This document shows, in pieces, positions 26,296 through 35,147 of a stretch of 64,000 nt of DNA. The stretch lies in NCBI RefSeq assembly GCF_030027245.1, contig NZ_JASERT010000001.1:1604501-1668500 (forward strand), written 5' to 3'. Numbering within the stretch: position 1 is the first letter of the stretch; each line of letters begins with the position of its first letter. The position numbers and the translations under genes were made by a program. The notes beneath the pieces were generated by a model. The model was not told the origin of the DNA and ran no database searches. It was given only the letters and a program-made list of their open reading frames with translations. This DNA is from Asticcacaulis sp. EMRT-3 (GTDB lineage Bacteria; Pseudomonadota; Alphaproteobacteria; Caulobacterales; Caulobacteraceae).

Positions 26296-26664
26296 ACCTG
26301 GGATTCGCTGCCGAAAAAGCCGCTGCCGGGGCGGCTTAATCTTGTCCTGTCGCGCGATCTGAAATTCGAGGCCGAGGGCGGCATTATCTGCTCCACCCTG
26401 CTGGAGGCCATCGACATCGCCCGCGAACAGGCGGCTGATGACGGCGTCGATGAGATCTGCGTCATCGGCGGGGCTAATATCTATGGACAGACCCTGCCGC
26501 GCGCCGACCGGCTCTATGTTACCCATGTCCATGCCGATGTGGAGGGCGACACGCATTTTCCCGCCATTGATCCAAAGGTCTGGAAGGTGGTGCGCGAAGA
26601 TGCCCACGCAGCCGGTGAAGGCGACGACTACGCCTTCACCGCCACGGTTTATGAGCGGGTTTAA
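26296..26664 (+). pseudogene. folA: 5'-truncated native folA (DHFR) remnant
   Basis: From TWDSLPKKPLPGR to the end the translation (about 122 residues) is the C-terminal three quarters of a DHFR: LNLVLSRDLKFEAEG, EICVIGGANIYGQTLP, LYVTHVHADVEGDTHFP, and a normal C-terminus. Codon use is high-GC like the neighbours. The first ~50 residues (cofactor strand, proton donor aspartate, adenine-site lysine) are gone; upstream is the AT-rich segment. The frame has no stop, so the loss looks recent. It cannot be an active DHFR alone. A small protein could still be translated, for example as a fusion from 26176, but no start with a good SD is seen. Confidence 0.85.
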
Positions 26665-27755
26665 ACCAGGGTCGCCAGCAGCTTGCGGTCAAAGCCGTGG
26701 GTGTCGCTGAGGCGGCCTTCACGCGCCTTGGTCACCCATTCGGGATCGGCCAGCAAGGCGCGCCCAACGGCGACCAGATCGAATTCACCGCCATCGAGGC
26801 GCTTCAGCAGAGCATTGATGTCGGTCGGGCTGGAGACTTCGCCGCCAAAACCGGCAATGAAATCACCCGACAGGCCAACGCTGCCGACCGTGATGGTGGG
26901 CGCACCGGTAATCTTCTTAGCCCAACCGGCGAAATTCAGCTCGGAACCCTCGAATTCCGGCTCCCAGAAGCGGCGTTGCGAACAATGCAGAATATCGACA
27001 CCCGCATCGATCAGCGGGGTCAGCCATTGTTCCATCTCTTCGGGCGTTTTGGCGACCTTCGCATCATAGGCGGGCGATTTGAACTGCGACAGGCGCATAA
27101 TGATCGGGAAGTCCGGCCCAACCGCCGCCCGCGCCGCCTTGGCGACCTCGACACCGAAGCGCGTGCGTTCGCCCACCGTGGCGCCGCCCCATTGATCGCT
27201 GCGTTTATTGGTGCCGTCCCAGAAAAATTCGTCGATCAGATAGCCGTGCGCACCATGCAGTTCGATGGCGTCAAAACCGATGCGTTTGGCATCACCCGCC
27301 GCGCGGCCAAAGGCGGCGATGGTGTCGGCAATGTCAGTCTCGCTCATCGGTTCGGCGATCTTTTCACCTGCAATGCTCAGGCCGGACGGTGAATCCATCG
27401 GCGTCGGGCGGTAGTCGGGATTCTGGCCATAGACAATGCCGGTATGCCAGATTTGCGGGGCGATCTTGCCGCCCCTGGCGTGCACCGCCTCGACCACCTT
27501 TGCCCAGCCGTTCAGGCCCTCGCCGTAAAAATTGGGGATATTGGCTTCGTTTTTTGAGGCCGGACGCTCAATCACCGTGCCTTCGGTCAGGATCAGGCCG
27601 ACGCCGTTTTCGGCGCGGCGCTCATAATAGGCCGCGACATGCTCATCCGGCACGCCACCGGGCGACATGTTGCGGGTCATCGGGGCCATGACCACGCGGT
27701 TGGGCAGGGTCAGATTTTTCAGCGAAAACGGCGAAAACAGGGTGTTGGATGACAT
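26661..27755 (-). CDS. Old Yellow Enzyme-family alkene/NADH:flavin oxidoreductase
   Basis: 364 residues; a TIM-barrel FMN enzyme. N-terminus LFSPFSLKNLTLPNRVVMAP, then MTRNMSPGGVP, the conserved HARGGKIAPQIWHTG, GFDAIELHGAHGYLIDEFF and the C-terminal LDGGEFDLVAVGRALLADPEW. Family members reduce activated C=C bonds with NAD(P)H. The ATG at 27755 has GGAG just upstream; a 22-residue longer frame is unlikely. Ends 4 bp inside the folA remnant. The substrate is not known. Confidence 0.93.
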   Translation of the reverse strand: MSSNTLFSPFSLKNLTLPNRVVMAPMTRNMSPGGVPDEHVAAYYERRAENGVGLILTEGTVIERPASKNEANIPNFYGEGLNGWAKVVEAVHARGGKIAPQIWHTGIVYGQNPDYRPTPMDSPSGLSIAGEKIAEPMSETDIADTIAAFGRAAGDAKRIGFDAIELHGAHGYLIDEFFWDGTNKRSDQWGGATVGERTRFGVEVAKAARAAVGPDFPIIMRLSQFKSPAYDAKVAKTPEEMEQWLTPLIDAGVDILHCSQRRFWEPEFEGSELNFAGWAKKITGAPTITVGSVGLSGDFIAGFGGEVSSPTDINALLKRLDGGEFDLVAVGRALLADPEWVTKAREGRLSDTHGFDRKLLATLV

Positions 27756-27849
27756 GTGGGCTCCATAACAGAAAACGTATCTGTTGCTGATATGGTTTCG
27801 CCAGCGCCAACTGCAAGGCAATACTCCCGCATTGCAGCAAATAAACCGC

Positions 27850-28962
27850 TTACGCGCCGAGTGCCGCCATCACGGCCTCGGCGATCTTACGGAACCGGCC
27901 CGCCATCTCGCCTTCGGGTTCCAGCGCCGTCAGCGGGCGGCCCGCATCGCAGCCCTTGCGCAGGGCCGGATCGAGCGGCACTTCGCCGAGAAACGCCACG
28001 TCCAGCGCACCCGCCATCGCCTTCGCGCCACCGCGCCCGAAGACCTCGATCTCGCTGCCATCGGGGCCCGTCAGATACGCCATATTCTCGATCACGCCCA
28101 GCACCTTCACCCCCGTCTTGCCGAACAGGGTGACGGCCCGCCTGGCATCGGCCAGCGCCATTTCCTGCGGCGTGGACACCACCACCGCCCCGTCGATCAG
28201 GGTCTTTTGGGTGAGCGTAAGCTGCACATCGCCCGTGCCCGGCGGCAGATCGATCACCAGCACGTCGAGCGGCTCCTCCGCCGTGCCCCAGCGCGTCTGG
28301 GTCAGCAATTGCGTCAGGGCCTGCGAGGCCATCGGGCCGCGCCAGATCATGGCCTGATCGGGATCGACGAGAAAACCGACCGAATTGACCTTCAGCCCAA
28401 AAGCTTCAGGCGGCACCATCAGCTTGTCAGCGCCAAATTCCGGCGGCTTGGACAGGCCCAGCATGACGGGTGCGGACGGGCCGTAAATATCGGCATCGAG
28501 CAGGCCGATTTTCAGGCCCAGTTGCGACAAGCCGATGGCCAGCCCCAGCGACAGGCTCGACTTGCCGACCCCGCCCTTGCCGGAACCGACAACGATGACA
28601 TGCTTCACATGGTTGGGGCGGCTTGAGGCCACCGGCGCTTTCGGGCGGCTGTCCTCGACCGCGCGTTCGGACAGCTTGGCCGAGGGGGCCTTGCCCGCCT
28701 GCGGGGCCGCCGCCATTTCCGCCGTCAGCACCACCTGTACCTTGCCGACACCGGGCAGGGTCTTTAAAAGCTTTTCCGCCGCCAGCCGCACCGGCCCATA
28801 TTCGGTGACGCGCGCTTCGGGCACTTCCAGCATGAAGCCCGTGCGTTCGGGCAGCACGATCAGGGCGCGCACCATGCCGGCCTCGGCAAGACCCTTGCCG
28901 CTCATCGGATCGGTAATGGTGTTGAGCGCGGAAAGCACCTGATCGCGGTCAAGAGGGGGCAT
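27850..28962 (-). CDS. Mrp/NBP35-family ATP-binding protein (iron-sulfur carrier type)
   Basis: 370 residues: an N-terminal DUF59/FSCA-like domain (about 1-85), a proline and alanine-rich linker, and a deviant-Walker MinD-like ATPase domain with GSGKGGVGKSS (126-136), DADIYGPSAPVMLG and VIDLPPGTGDVQLTLTQ. Family knowledge: carries or inserts Fe-S clusters. The position of the usual C-x-x-C pair, after ENMAYL, reads TGPDGSEIEVFG without cysteines, as in a subset of the family. Divergent from miaA across 77 bp. Confidence 0.92.
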   Translation of the reverse strand: MPPLDRDQVLSALNTITDPMSGKGLAEAGMVRALIVLPERTGFMLEVPEARVTEYGPVRLAAEKLLKTLPGVGKVQVVLTAEMAAAPQAGKAPSAKLSERAVEDSRPKAPVASSRPNHVKHVIVVGSGKGGVGKSSLSLGLAIGLSQLGLKIGLLDADIYGPSAPVMLGLSKPPEFGADKLMVPPEAFGLKVNSVGFLVDPDQAMIWRGPMASQALTQLLTQTRWGTAEEPLDVLVIDLPPGTGDVQLTLTQKTLIDGAVVVSTPQEMALADARRAVTLFGKTGVKVLGVIENMAYLTGPDGSEIEVFGRGGAKAMAGALDVAFLGEVPLDPALRKGCDAGRPLTALEPEGEMAGRFRKIAEAVMAALGA

Positions 28963-29039
28963 GGACGAACCTTCGGGGACTGTCTAAAACGGGCATTCCT
29001 TAGGCCCATTGCGGGTCGGTTAAAAGACCTAAAGCTGCG

Positions 29040-29900
29040 ATGAGCGCATTTGACGCCCCCCTTTATCTGCTGGCCGGCCCGACGGCTTCGGGCAAGTCGG
29101 CCAAAGCCCTGGCCTGGGCGCAAAGTACGGGCGGCACCATCCTCAATGCCGATTCGATGCAGCTTTACGCCGACCTGCCGATCCTGACGGCGCGGCCTTC
29201 GGCGGAAGATGAGGCGATGGCCCCGCATGTGCTGTATGGCGAGATCGGGCCGCAAACCCTGTGGTCGGCGGGCGAATGGCTTCGGGCGGCCAGACCCTAT
29301 ATCGACGCTGCGCTGAACGGCGGGCCGAAGCTATGTATCACCGGCGGCACCGGCCTCTATTTCAACAGCCTCATTCATGGTCTGGCCGAGATTCCTGAGA
29401 TCGGCGACGAGGCCCGCCAGCAGGCGCGCCGCGCTTATGAAACCCTCGGCGAGGCGGCTTTCCGCGAAACCCTGCGCCAGCACGATCCGGCGGCGGCCAC
29501 GCGCATCATGGCCCATGACCGCCAGCGCCTGACGCGGGCTTATGAGGTTTTCCTGCAAACCGGCGTGGCCTTGAGCGACTGGCAGGCGCGCACCCGGCCC
29601 GAACTGCCCGACGGTTCCTACCATCTCGAAATCCTCGATCCGCCGCGCGATCAGCTCTATGCGCGCTGCGATGCGCGTTTGCAGATCATGCTCGATCAGG
29701 GCGCGCTCGATGAGGTGCGCGATCTGGTGCAGAGCGGCCTTGCACCAGACTGGCCGATCATGCGCGTGCTGGGCCTTAATGAGCTTTCCGCCCATCTGCG
29801 CGGTGAGATGACACGGGAAGACGCCCTGAAACTGGCCCGTCAAAAGACGCGCAACTATGCCAAGCGGCAGATGACCTGGTTCCGCAATCAGTTCGGCTAA
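29040..29900 (+). CDS. miaA: tRNA dimethylallyltransferase
   Basis: 286 residues, slightly short for the family (about 300). P-loop LLAGPTASGKSAKAL at the N-terminus, ILNADSMQLYADLPILTARP, and the second block LCITGGTGLYFNSLIHGLA. Adds dimethylallyl to adenosine 37 of tRNAs reading UNN codons, using dimethylallyl diphosphate. The N-terminal MSAFDAPLYL is in frame and the start lies 77 bp after mrp on the opposite strand. Confidence 0.95.
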   Translation: MSAFDAPLYLLAGPTASGKSAKALAWAQSTGGTILNADSMQLYADLPILTARPSAEDEAMAPHVLYGEIGPQTLWSAGEWLRAARPYIDAALNGGPKLCITGGTGLYFNSLIHGLAEIPEIGDEARQQARRAYETLGEAAFRETLRQHDPAAATRIMAHDRQRLTRAYEVFLQTGVALSDWQARTRPELPDGSYHLEILDPPRDQLYARCDARLQIMLDQGALDEVRDLVQSGLAPDWPIMRVLGLNELSAHLRGEMTREDALKLARQKTRNYAKRQMTWFRNQFG

Positions 29901-29970
29901 ACCTCCGCGTCCCCCCCTTGCCGAAACAGACGCATGCGGCTAGATTTTGCGCATCAGGGGGGACTTCATC

Positions 29971-31995
29971 ATGACATCGACAACCGACCGCCGTGCGTTT
30001 TTGACTGCCAGCAGCGCCATTGCCACCTTCAGCGCCCTGCCCGGTCTGAGCCTGCCGCGCCGCGCCCGCGCCGACACAACCAAACCCGCAGGGCCGCCCG
30101 ATGTGGCCGTCTATGCCGGTTCGCCGCTCGTTGATCAGATCGCCCTGTCGCCGGATGGTCAGCGCATCGCCATCGTCTCGCAAAAGGGCGATAACAAAAT
30201 ACTGATGCATTTCGACATCAATAATCCGCAACCCAAAAGCCTGAGCCTCGGTCAGAGCAAGGTGCGCGGCCTCTTCTGGGGCGATAATGCCCATGTCGTT
30301 CTGATCGATTCCCAGACCACAGCCCTGACGGGCTTCGCAGGCTATCGCCATGAATTCAGTCTGGCACACAGCATCAATATCGATACCGGTGAAGTGGCAG
30401 GCCTCTATGATAATATGGGCGGTTTCTACAATGTCGTCCTGGGCAATCTACAGCGCATCAAGACCCCGGATGGCTATCGCGTCACGGCCTCAAATTACCG
30501 TCTCCATACCGATGACGGAACAACCTCGGTCTATGATGGCAAGCTGTACCTGTACAGTTTCAGCCTGGACAAGGCACCGGCGCACAGGATTTGCGACGCC
30601 TCTCAGGAAGCGACGGGCTTCGTCGTCGGGCCGGACGGAACCCCCATCGCCTATGACGAGCATATCGATCTCCATAATGAATGGAATCTCTATATCAACG
30701 GCACACCGGACAACAGATCGCCCGCCTTCCGGCTGGCCTACAGCATGAAGGATCCGGTTGACCTGCCCAGCGCCGAGGGCATTGGCCGCGACGGTCAGTC
30801 GGTCGTCGTCTTCTTCAACAAGGGCGATTACGAAGGGCAGTTCCGCGAAATCTCGGTGGACGGAAAGGTCAGCGAGCCGCTCGACCCGCAGGCGACGCTG
30901 GACCGCGATGCCCTGTTCCATCCAGTAACGCGCCGTCTGGCTGGATTTCGATATTACGACGACTGGCAGCGTGACGACTATTTCGAACCCTTGCTGAAAA
31001 AGCTGGCTGAGGCCCTGCCGCAGGTCGTCGATCCCGGCGACCGCGTCAGGATTGTCGATTTCGCCGAAGACCCGCGCAAGATGCTCATCTATAGCGAAAG
31101 CCCGCATAATGCCGGAACCTATGCCTTCATCGATTTCAGCACCGGTGCGGGTTCGCCGATTGCCACCAATTATGGCGACCTGCCCACAGAATGGATCACG
31201 CAAAAGCAGCCGATCGACTACAAGGCCGCTGACGGGCTGGACATCCATGCCTATCTGACCGTACCGCCCGATGTCGTGATGAAGGGTCGCCCCCTGAAAA
31301 ACCTGCCGCTGATCGTTTTGCCGCATGGCGGGCCGTGGGCGCGTGACTATGTTGACTTCGACTGGCAGGCGCAGGTGCTGGCCTCACGCGGCTATGTGGT
31401 GCTGCAACCCAATTATCGCGGCTCCAGCGGCAATGGCCGCGCCTTCATGGATGCAGGCAATGGCGAATTCGGCCGCAAGATGCAGACCGATCTCTCGGAT
31501 GGGGTGCGCCATCTGGTCGTGCAGGGGCTGGTCGATCCGAAGCGCGTCGCCATCCTCGGCGCGTCCTACGGCGGCTATGCGGCGCTGGCGGGGGCCACGA
31601 TGGATACGGGCGTCTATAATTGCGCCGTCTCGGTGGCCGGGCTGTCCGATGTGGGGGCCTTCGTCAGCTATCTGCTGGAATCGACCAATAATATCGACAC
31701 GCCTGCCATTGTGGCGTGGCGGCAGGTGCTGGGCGACAAGTCGGGCTGGGACGACATTTCACCCGTACATCAGGCCGCCAGGGCTTCCTGCCCCATTCTG
31801 CTCCTGCACGGCACTGACGACACCGTGGTGCCGATCAACCAGAGCCAGCGCATGGAAAGCGCGCTGAAGGCCGCGGGCAAGACCGTCACCTTCATCACCT
31901 ATCAGGGTCAGGACCATTGGGAAACCATTGGCTCGACGCGCATAGAGATGATGAAGGCGGCGCTCGACTTTCTGGAAAAGTACAATCCGGCTTAG
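29971..31995 (+). CDS. S9-family serine peptidase, secreted (Tat-type signal)
   Basis: 674 residues. The N-terminus TDRRAFLTASSAIATF has a twin arginine followed by a hydrophobic run and an ARA cleavage site, so export through Tat is likely. The C-terminal alpha/beta hydrolase domain has GASYGGYAAL (G-x-S-x-G-G, catalytic serine near residue 540), the aspartate in LLHGTDDTVVP and the histidine in GQDHWE; the N-terminal part fits a beta-propeller. Prolyl oligopeptidase or acylaminoacyl-peptidase group. The ATG at 29971 has AGGGGGGA upstream. Confidence 0.92.
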   Translation: MTSTTDRRAFLTASSAIATFSALPGLSLPRRARADTTKPAGPPDVAVYAGSPLVDQIALSPDGQRIAIVSQKGDNKILMHFDINNPQPKSLSLGQSKVRGLFWGDNAHVVLIDSQTTALTGFAGYRHEFSLAHSINIDTGEVAGLYDNMGGFYNVVLGNLQRIKTPDGYRVTASNYRLHTDDGTTSVYDGKLYLYSFSLDKAPAHRICDASQEATGFVVGPDGTPIAYDEHIDLHNEWNLYINGTPDNRSPAFRLAYSMKDPVDLPSAEGIGRDGQSVVVFFNKGDYEGQFREISVDGKVSEPLDPQATLDRDALFHPVTRRLAGFRYYDDWQRDDYFEPLLKKLAEALPQVVDPGDRVRIVDFAEDPRKMLIYSESPHNAGTYAFIDFSTGAGSPIATNYGDLPTEWITQKQPIDYKAADGLDIHAYLTVPPDVVMKGRPLKNLPLIVLPHGGPWARDYVDFDWQAQVLASRGYVVLQPNYRGSSGNGRAFMDAGNGEFGRKMQTDLSDGVRHLVVQGLVDPKRVAILGASYGGYAALAGATMDTGVYNCAVSVAGLSDVGAFVSYLLESTNNIDTPAIVAWRQVLGDKSGWDDISPVHQAARASCPILLLHGTDDTVVPINQSQRMESALKAAGKTVTFITYQGQDHWETIGSTRIEMMKAALDFLEKYNPA

Positions 31996-32004
31996 GGCGA
32001 AAGC

Positions 32005-33009
32005 TTAGAGCATTGTCACCATAGCCGCGTCGTCGTCCTGCGTGACCACCTGCAAGGGGTTGCGCAGGCCATAGACAAAAGGATCGGCGGTGATTTCGAA
32101 CACATCGCCGTCCTGGGTACGGACGCCATCGGCAAACGACGCCGTCGAGGTGCCGAAGCAATGGACATGGACATCACCCGGCTGGCGGAACAGGCCGTAT
32201 TTGAAATGATGATGTTCGAGATTGGCCAGGCTGTGCGACATATTGTCTTCGCCGGTGGCGAACGGCTTTTCCCACACCAGCTCATTGCCGCGCCAGATGC
32301 GCGCCATGCCCTGCACATTGTCGGGCAGTTCGCCGGTCAGCAGTTCCACGCCGATCGAGGCCGGACGCAGCTTGGAATGGGCCAGCCACAGATAATTGTG
32401 CTTTTCGGTGACGTGATCGGAAAACTCATTGGCGATGCAAAAGCCGAGGCGGTAGGGCTTGCCATCATCGCCGATGATGTAGATACCGGCCATTTCCGGT
32501 TCTTCGCCGGCGTCTTCGGCAAAAACGGGCGAAACGAGCGCCGCATTGGGCCCGGCCAGCGTATAGCCATTGCCCTTATAAAACCATTCCGGCTGCACGC
32601 CGGTCTGGCCCTCGGCGGGCTTGCCGTCCTTCAGCCCCATCAGGAACATGCGCATCGTGTCGGTCAGGTTTTCCTCACCCGACGCCGCCGCCTCATGCAT
32701 CCGGTGGCGGCTTTCGGCCGATCCGAGGTGGGTCAGGCCCGTGCCGGTGACGTGCAGATGCGCCGGATCGGGATGATCGACCGGGGCCAGCACACGACCT
32801 TCGGCCAGGGCCAGGGCCACGTCTTCCGTCTCGCCCAGACCCTGTTCGGCGACCTGTGCGGCCAGACCGCGCCCGGCGGCGATAGCCTTGCGCGCCAGGT
32901 CGTAGGTGGTGGCGACGCCCTCAATGATGCGCGCCGAACCATCGGTCTCGGCGGCCAGAAGACGGCGTTCGCCGGAAGGGGTGACAATCTGGATCAGACG
33001 AAGGGACAT
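32005..33009 (-). CDS. AraD1/GguC-family protein (FAH-like), probable sugar-acid dehydratase or hydrolase
   Basis: 334 residues. Strong family pattern: LIQIVTPSGERRLLAAE at the start, VEGVATTYDLARKAI-like motif, LDHPDPAHLHVTGTGLTHLG, GVQPEWFYKGNG and a C-terminal HHFKYGLFRQPGDVHVHCFGTS with metal-binding H and E positions of the fumarylacetoacetate-hydrolase fold. AraD1 proteins are linked to 2-keto-3-deoxy-L-arabonate conversion, next to araC-type dehydratases; the adjacent dehydratase and epimerase fit. Divergent from the FadR regulator across 111 bp. Confidence 0.87.
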   Translation of the reverse strand: MSLRLIQIVTPSGERRLLAAETDGSARIIEGVATTYDLARKAIAAGRGLAAQVAEQGLGETEDVALALAEGRVLAPVDHPDPAHLHVTGTGLTHLGSAESRHRMHEAAASGEENLTDTMRMFLMGLKDGKPAEGQTGVQPEWFYKGNGYTLAGPNAALVSPVFAEDAGEEPEMAGIYIIGDDGKPYRLGFCIANEFSDHVTEKHNYLWLAHSKLRPASIGVELLTGELPDNVQGMARIWRGNELVWEKPFATGEDNMSHSLANLEHHHFKYGLFRQPGDVHVHCFGTSTASFADGVRTQDGDVFEITADPFVYGLRNPLQVVTQDDDAAMVTML

Positions 33010-33042
33010 GAGACTTTCCTGTGTGGCGTGTGGCTACTTAAC

Positions 33043-33092
33043 TCAGACAAAATATGGGCGACCTGCATGGCTTTGTAAATTGACTTTGTCAA
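33043..33092. promoter_or_regulatory. Regulatory region between araD1-like gene and FadR regulator
   Basis: Minus-strand TTGTCTGA (33043-33050) also occurs on the plus strand at 33899-33906 before galM, each oriented towards its downstream gene. A second site, TTGAC-TTT-GTCAA (33080-33092), is a perfect 13-bp palindrome. These are the best operator candidates for the FadR-family regulator. Confidence 0.5.
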
Positions 33093-33120
33093 ACAGGCAA
33101 TTCAGTGGCATGACTGCGAC

Positions 33121-33855
33121 ATGAGAAAAGCCGAAACTTTCACCGCCGATGTGACCCAGCCCATGTATCAGGGCCGCCTGCATGGCGCACTGGCCTATAA
33201 GCTCGGTGTCGATATTCTGCGTGGCGTCCATAAATCGGGCGACATCCTGCCCAATGAAATCGATTCGAGCGCCAATCTCAACATCTCGCGTTCGGCCTAC
33301 CGCGAAGCCATCCGCATCCTGGCCGCCAAGGGCATGGTGGAAAGCCGCCCGAAAACCGGCACGCGCGTCACCGAACGCACGCGCTGGAACCTGCTTGATC
33401 CCGAAGTGCTGGGCTGGATGTTCGCCACTGAACCCGATCCGAACTTCATCCGCGCCCTGTTCGAGTTGCGCCTGATCACTGAACCGGCCGCCGCCGAACT
33501 GGCCGCCGCACGCCGCAGCGAAGAACAGGTGGCGCGCATGGGGGCGGCGCTGAAAATCATGGAACGCGACACGCTGCAAACCGAAACGGGACGGCGCGCC
33601 GACCTCGATTTCCACCACACCCTGATCGAGGCCACCGGCAATGAGGCCCTGGCCTCGCTGACCAGTTCGATCGGTGCCGCTGTGAGCTGGACGACGCGCT
33701 ACAAGGCGCGCCAGAACGCCCTGACGCGCGACCCCGTGCCTGATCATGTGCTTGTTTATGAGGCCATTGTCAAAAAAGATACCGGCGCGGCGCGCTGGTG
33801 CATGGAATCGCTGATCCGCATGGCGCATCAGGATACCGTGCGCGCGCTGGGCTGA
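33121..33855 (+). CDS. FadR-subfamily GntR transcriptional regulator
   Basis: 244 residues. N-terminal winged helix (about 15-95): LGVDILRGVHKSGDILPNEI, SANLNISRSAYREAIRILAAKG and VESRPKTGTRVTERTRW. C-terminal FCD domain (about 100-235) with the histidines and aspartates of a metal or effector pocket (DLDFHHTLIEATGN). Probably controls the divergent araD1-like gene and the galM-dehydratase genes, with a sugar acid as effector. Those assignments are by context. Confidence 0.92.
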   Translation: MRKAETFTADVTQPMYQGRLHGALAYKLGVDILRGVHKSGDILPNEIDSSANLNISRSAYREAIRILAAKGMVESRPKTGTRVTERTRWNLLDPEVLGWMFATEPDPNFIRALFELRLITEPAAAELAAARRSEEQVARMGAALKIMERDTLQTETGRRADLDFHHTLIEATGNEALASLTSSIGAAVSWTTRYKARQNALTRDPVPDHVLVYEAIVKKDTGAARWCMESLIRMAHQDTVRALG

Positions 33856-33898
33856 CACAGGCGATGCAAGACTTAAGGGCAGACATGATAAAAATCTA

Positions 33899-33906
33899 TT
33901 GTCTGA
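33899..33906 (+). promoter_or_regulatory. TTGTCTGA operator-like half-site before galM
   Basis: Same octamer as 33043-33050 on the opposite strand, followed by CTAAT as opposed to GTTAA there. Likely the promoter region of galM and the dehydratase gene, though the two matches alone are weak evidence. Confidence 0.4.
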
Positions 33907-33990
33907 CTAATTTCACGGGTCTATGAGTGGTCGCATTCCGCGCCATTTCAAAAAAGCTGGCCCATAAAAAACCCAGGGAGGGATAATCAC

Positions 33991-35142
33991 ATGATGAAAC
34001 GCCTGATGACGGCTGCCGCCTCTATCGCCCTAAGCGCCATGATGGCCCACACGGCGGGCGCGGCCACGGCCACCAAATCCGTGTTCGGCACGCTTGCCGA
34101 CGGCACGCCCATCGAAGGCGTGACGCTGAAGAACAGCCACGGCCTGTCGGCCCACCTGATCACCTATGGCGCCATGTGGCAGGCCATGCACGTGCCCGAC
34201 CGCAACGGCAAGATGGCCGATATTATCCTGGGCTATGACACCATCGGCGAATATGTGGCGCGCAACCAGTATTCCGGCATGATCGTCGGCCGTTACGCCA
34301 ACCGCATCGCCAAGGGCCAGTTCACGCTCGACGGTAAATCCTATCAACTGGCGATCAACAATCCGCCCAATGCCCTGCACGGCGGCCCCACCGGCTTTGA
34401 AGTGCGCGTCTGGAAGATCACCCATATCGATGCCGGCGGCGCGGGTAAGCCCGCCAGCGTGACGATGGAATATGTGTCGAAGGACGGCGAAGAAGGCTAT
34501 CCCGGCACGATGACGGTCGATGTCACCTATACCCTGACCGACTCCAATGATCTGAGCATCGGCTACAAGGCCACCACCGATGCGCCGACCATCATCAACC
34601 TGACCAACCACGCCCTGTTCAATCTCGAAGGCGTCACATCGGGCCACAGCGCGCTCAACGCCACGGCGCAGGTCGAGGCCGACACCTATCTGCCGACCGA
34701 CAAGACGGCGATCCCCACGGGCGATTGTGTGCCGGTCAAGGGCACGGCCTTTGATTTCACCAAACCCGCCGACATCAATGCGCGCGCCCATGACGGCAAG
34801 GATCCGCAGATCCTGATCGGCACCGGCATCGACCACAATTTCTGCCTGCGCGGCGGCGTGACCAAAACGCCGAAGCTGGCCGTCACCATGATTGATCATG
34901 TTTCGGGCCGCGGCATGAAGATCTTCACCACCGAGCCCGGCATCCAGTTCTATACCGGCAATTTCCTCGACGGCATCACGCCGGGCAAGGGCGGCGTCAC
35001 CACCCGTCAGGGTGATGGTGTGGCCTATGAGGCGCAGCACTATCCCGACAGCCCCAACCACCCCGATTATCCGTCCACCCGCCTCGATCCGGGCCAGACC
35101 TATACCCAGACCACCTCCTATCACTTTTACACAGTCAAGTAG
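33991..35142 (+). CDS. Aldose 1-epimerase (mutarotase), exported
   Basis: 383 residues. A signal peptide ends near AHTAGA (residue about 24), so the enzyme is probably periplasmic. Galactose-mutarotase motifs: GMIVGRYANRIAKGQF, NALHGGPTGFEVRVW (histidine near residue 130), TNHALFNLEG (second histidine) and GIDHNFCLRG. It interconverts sugar anomers before uptake or oxidation. ATG follows AGGGAGGGATAATCAC. It is 5 bp before the dehydratase start: one operon. Confidence 0.92.
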   Translation: MMKRLMTAAASIALSAMMAHTAGAATATKSVFGTLADGTPIEGVTLKNSHGLSAHLITYGAMWQAMHVPDRNGKMADIILGYDTIGEYVARNQYSGMIVGRYANRIAKGQFTLDGKSYQLAINNPPNALHGGPTGFEVRVWKITHIDAGGAGKPASVTMEYVSKDGEEGYPGTMTVDVTYTLTDSNDLSIGYKATTDAPTIINLTNHALFNLEGVTSGHSALNATAQVEADTYLPTDKTAIPTGDCVPVKGTAFDFTKPADINARAHDGKDPQILIGTGIDHNFCLRGGVTKTPKLAVTMIDHVSGRGMKIFTTEPGIQFYTGNFLDGITPGKGGVTTRQGDGVAYEAQHYPDSPNHPDYPSTRLDPGQTYTQTTSYHFYTVK

Positions 35143-35147
35143 CATAA

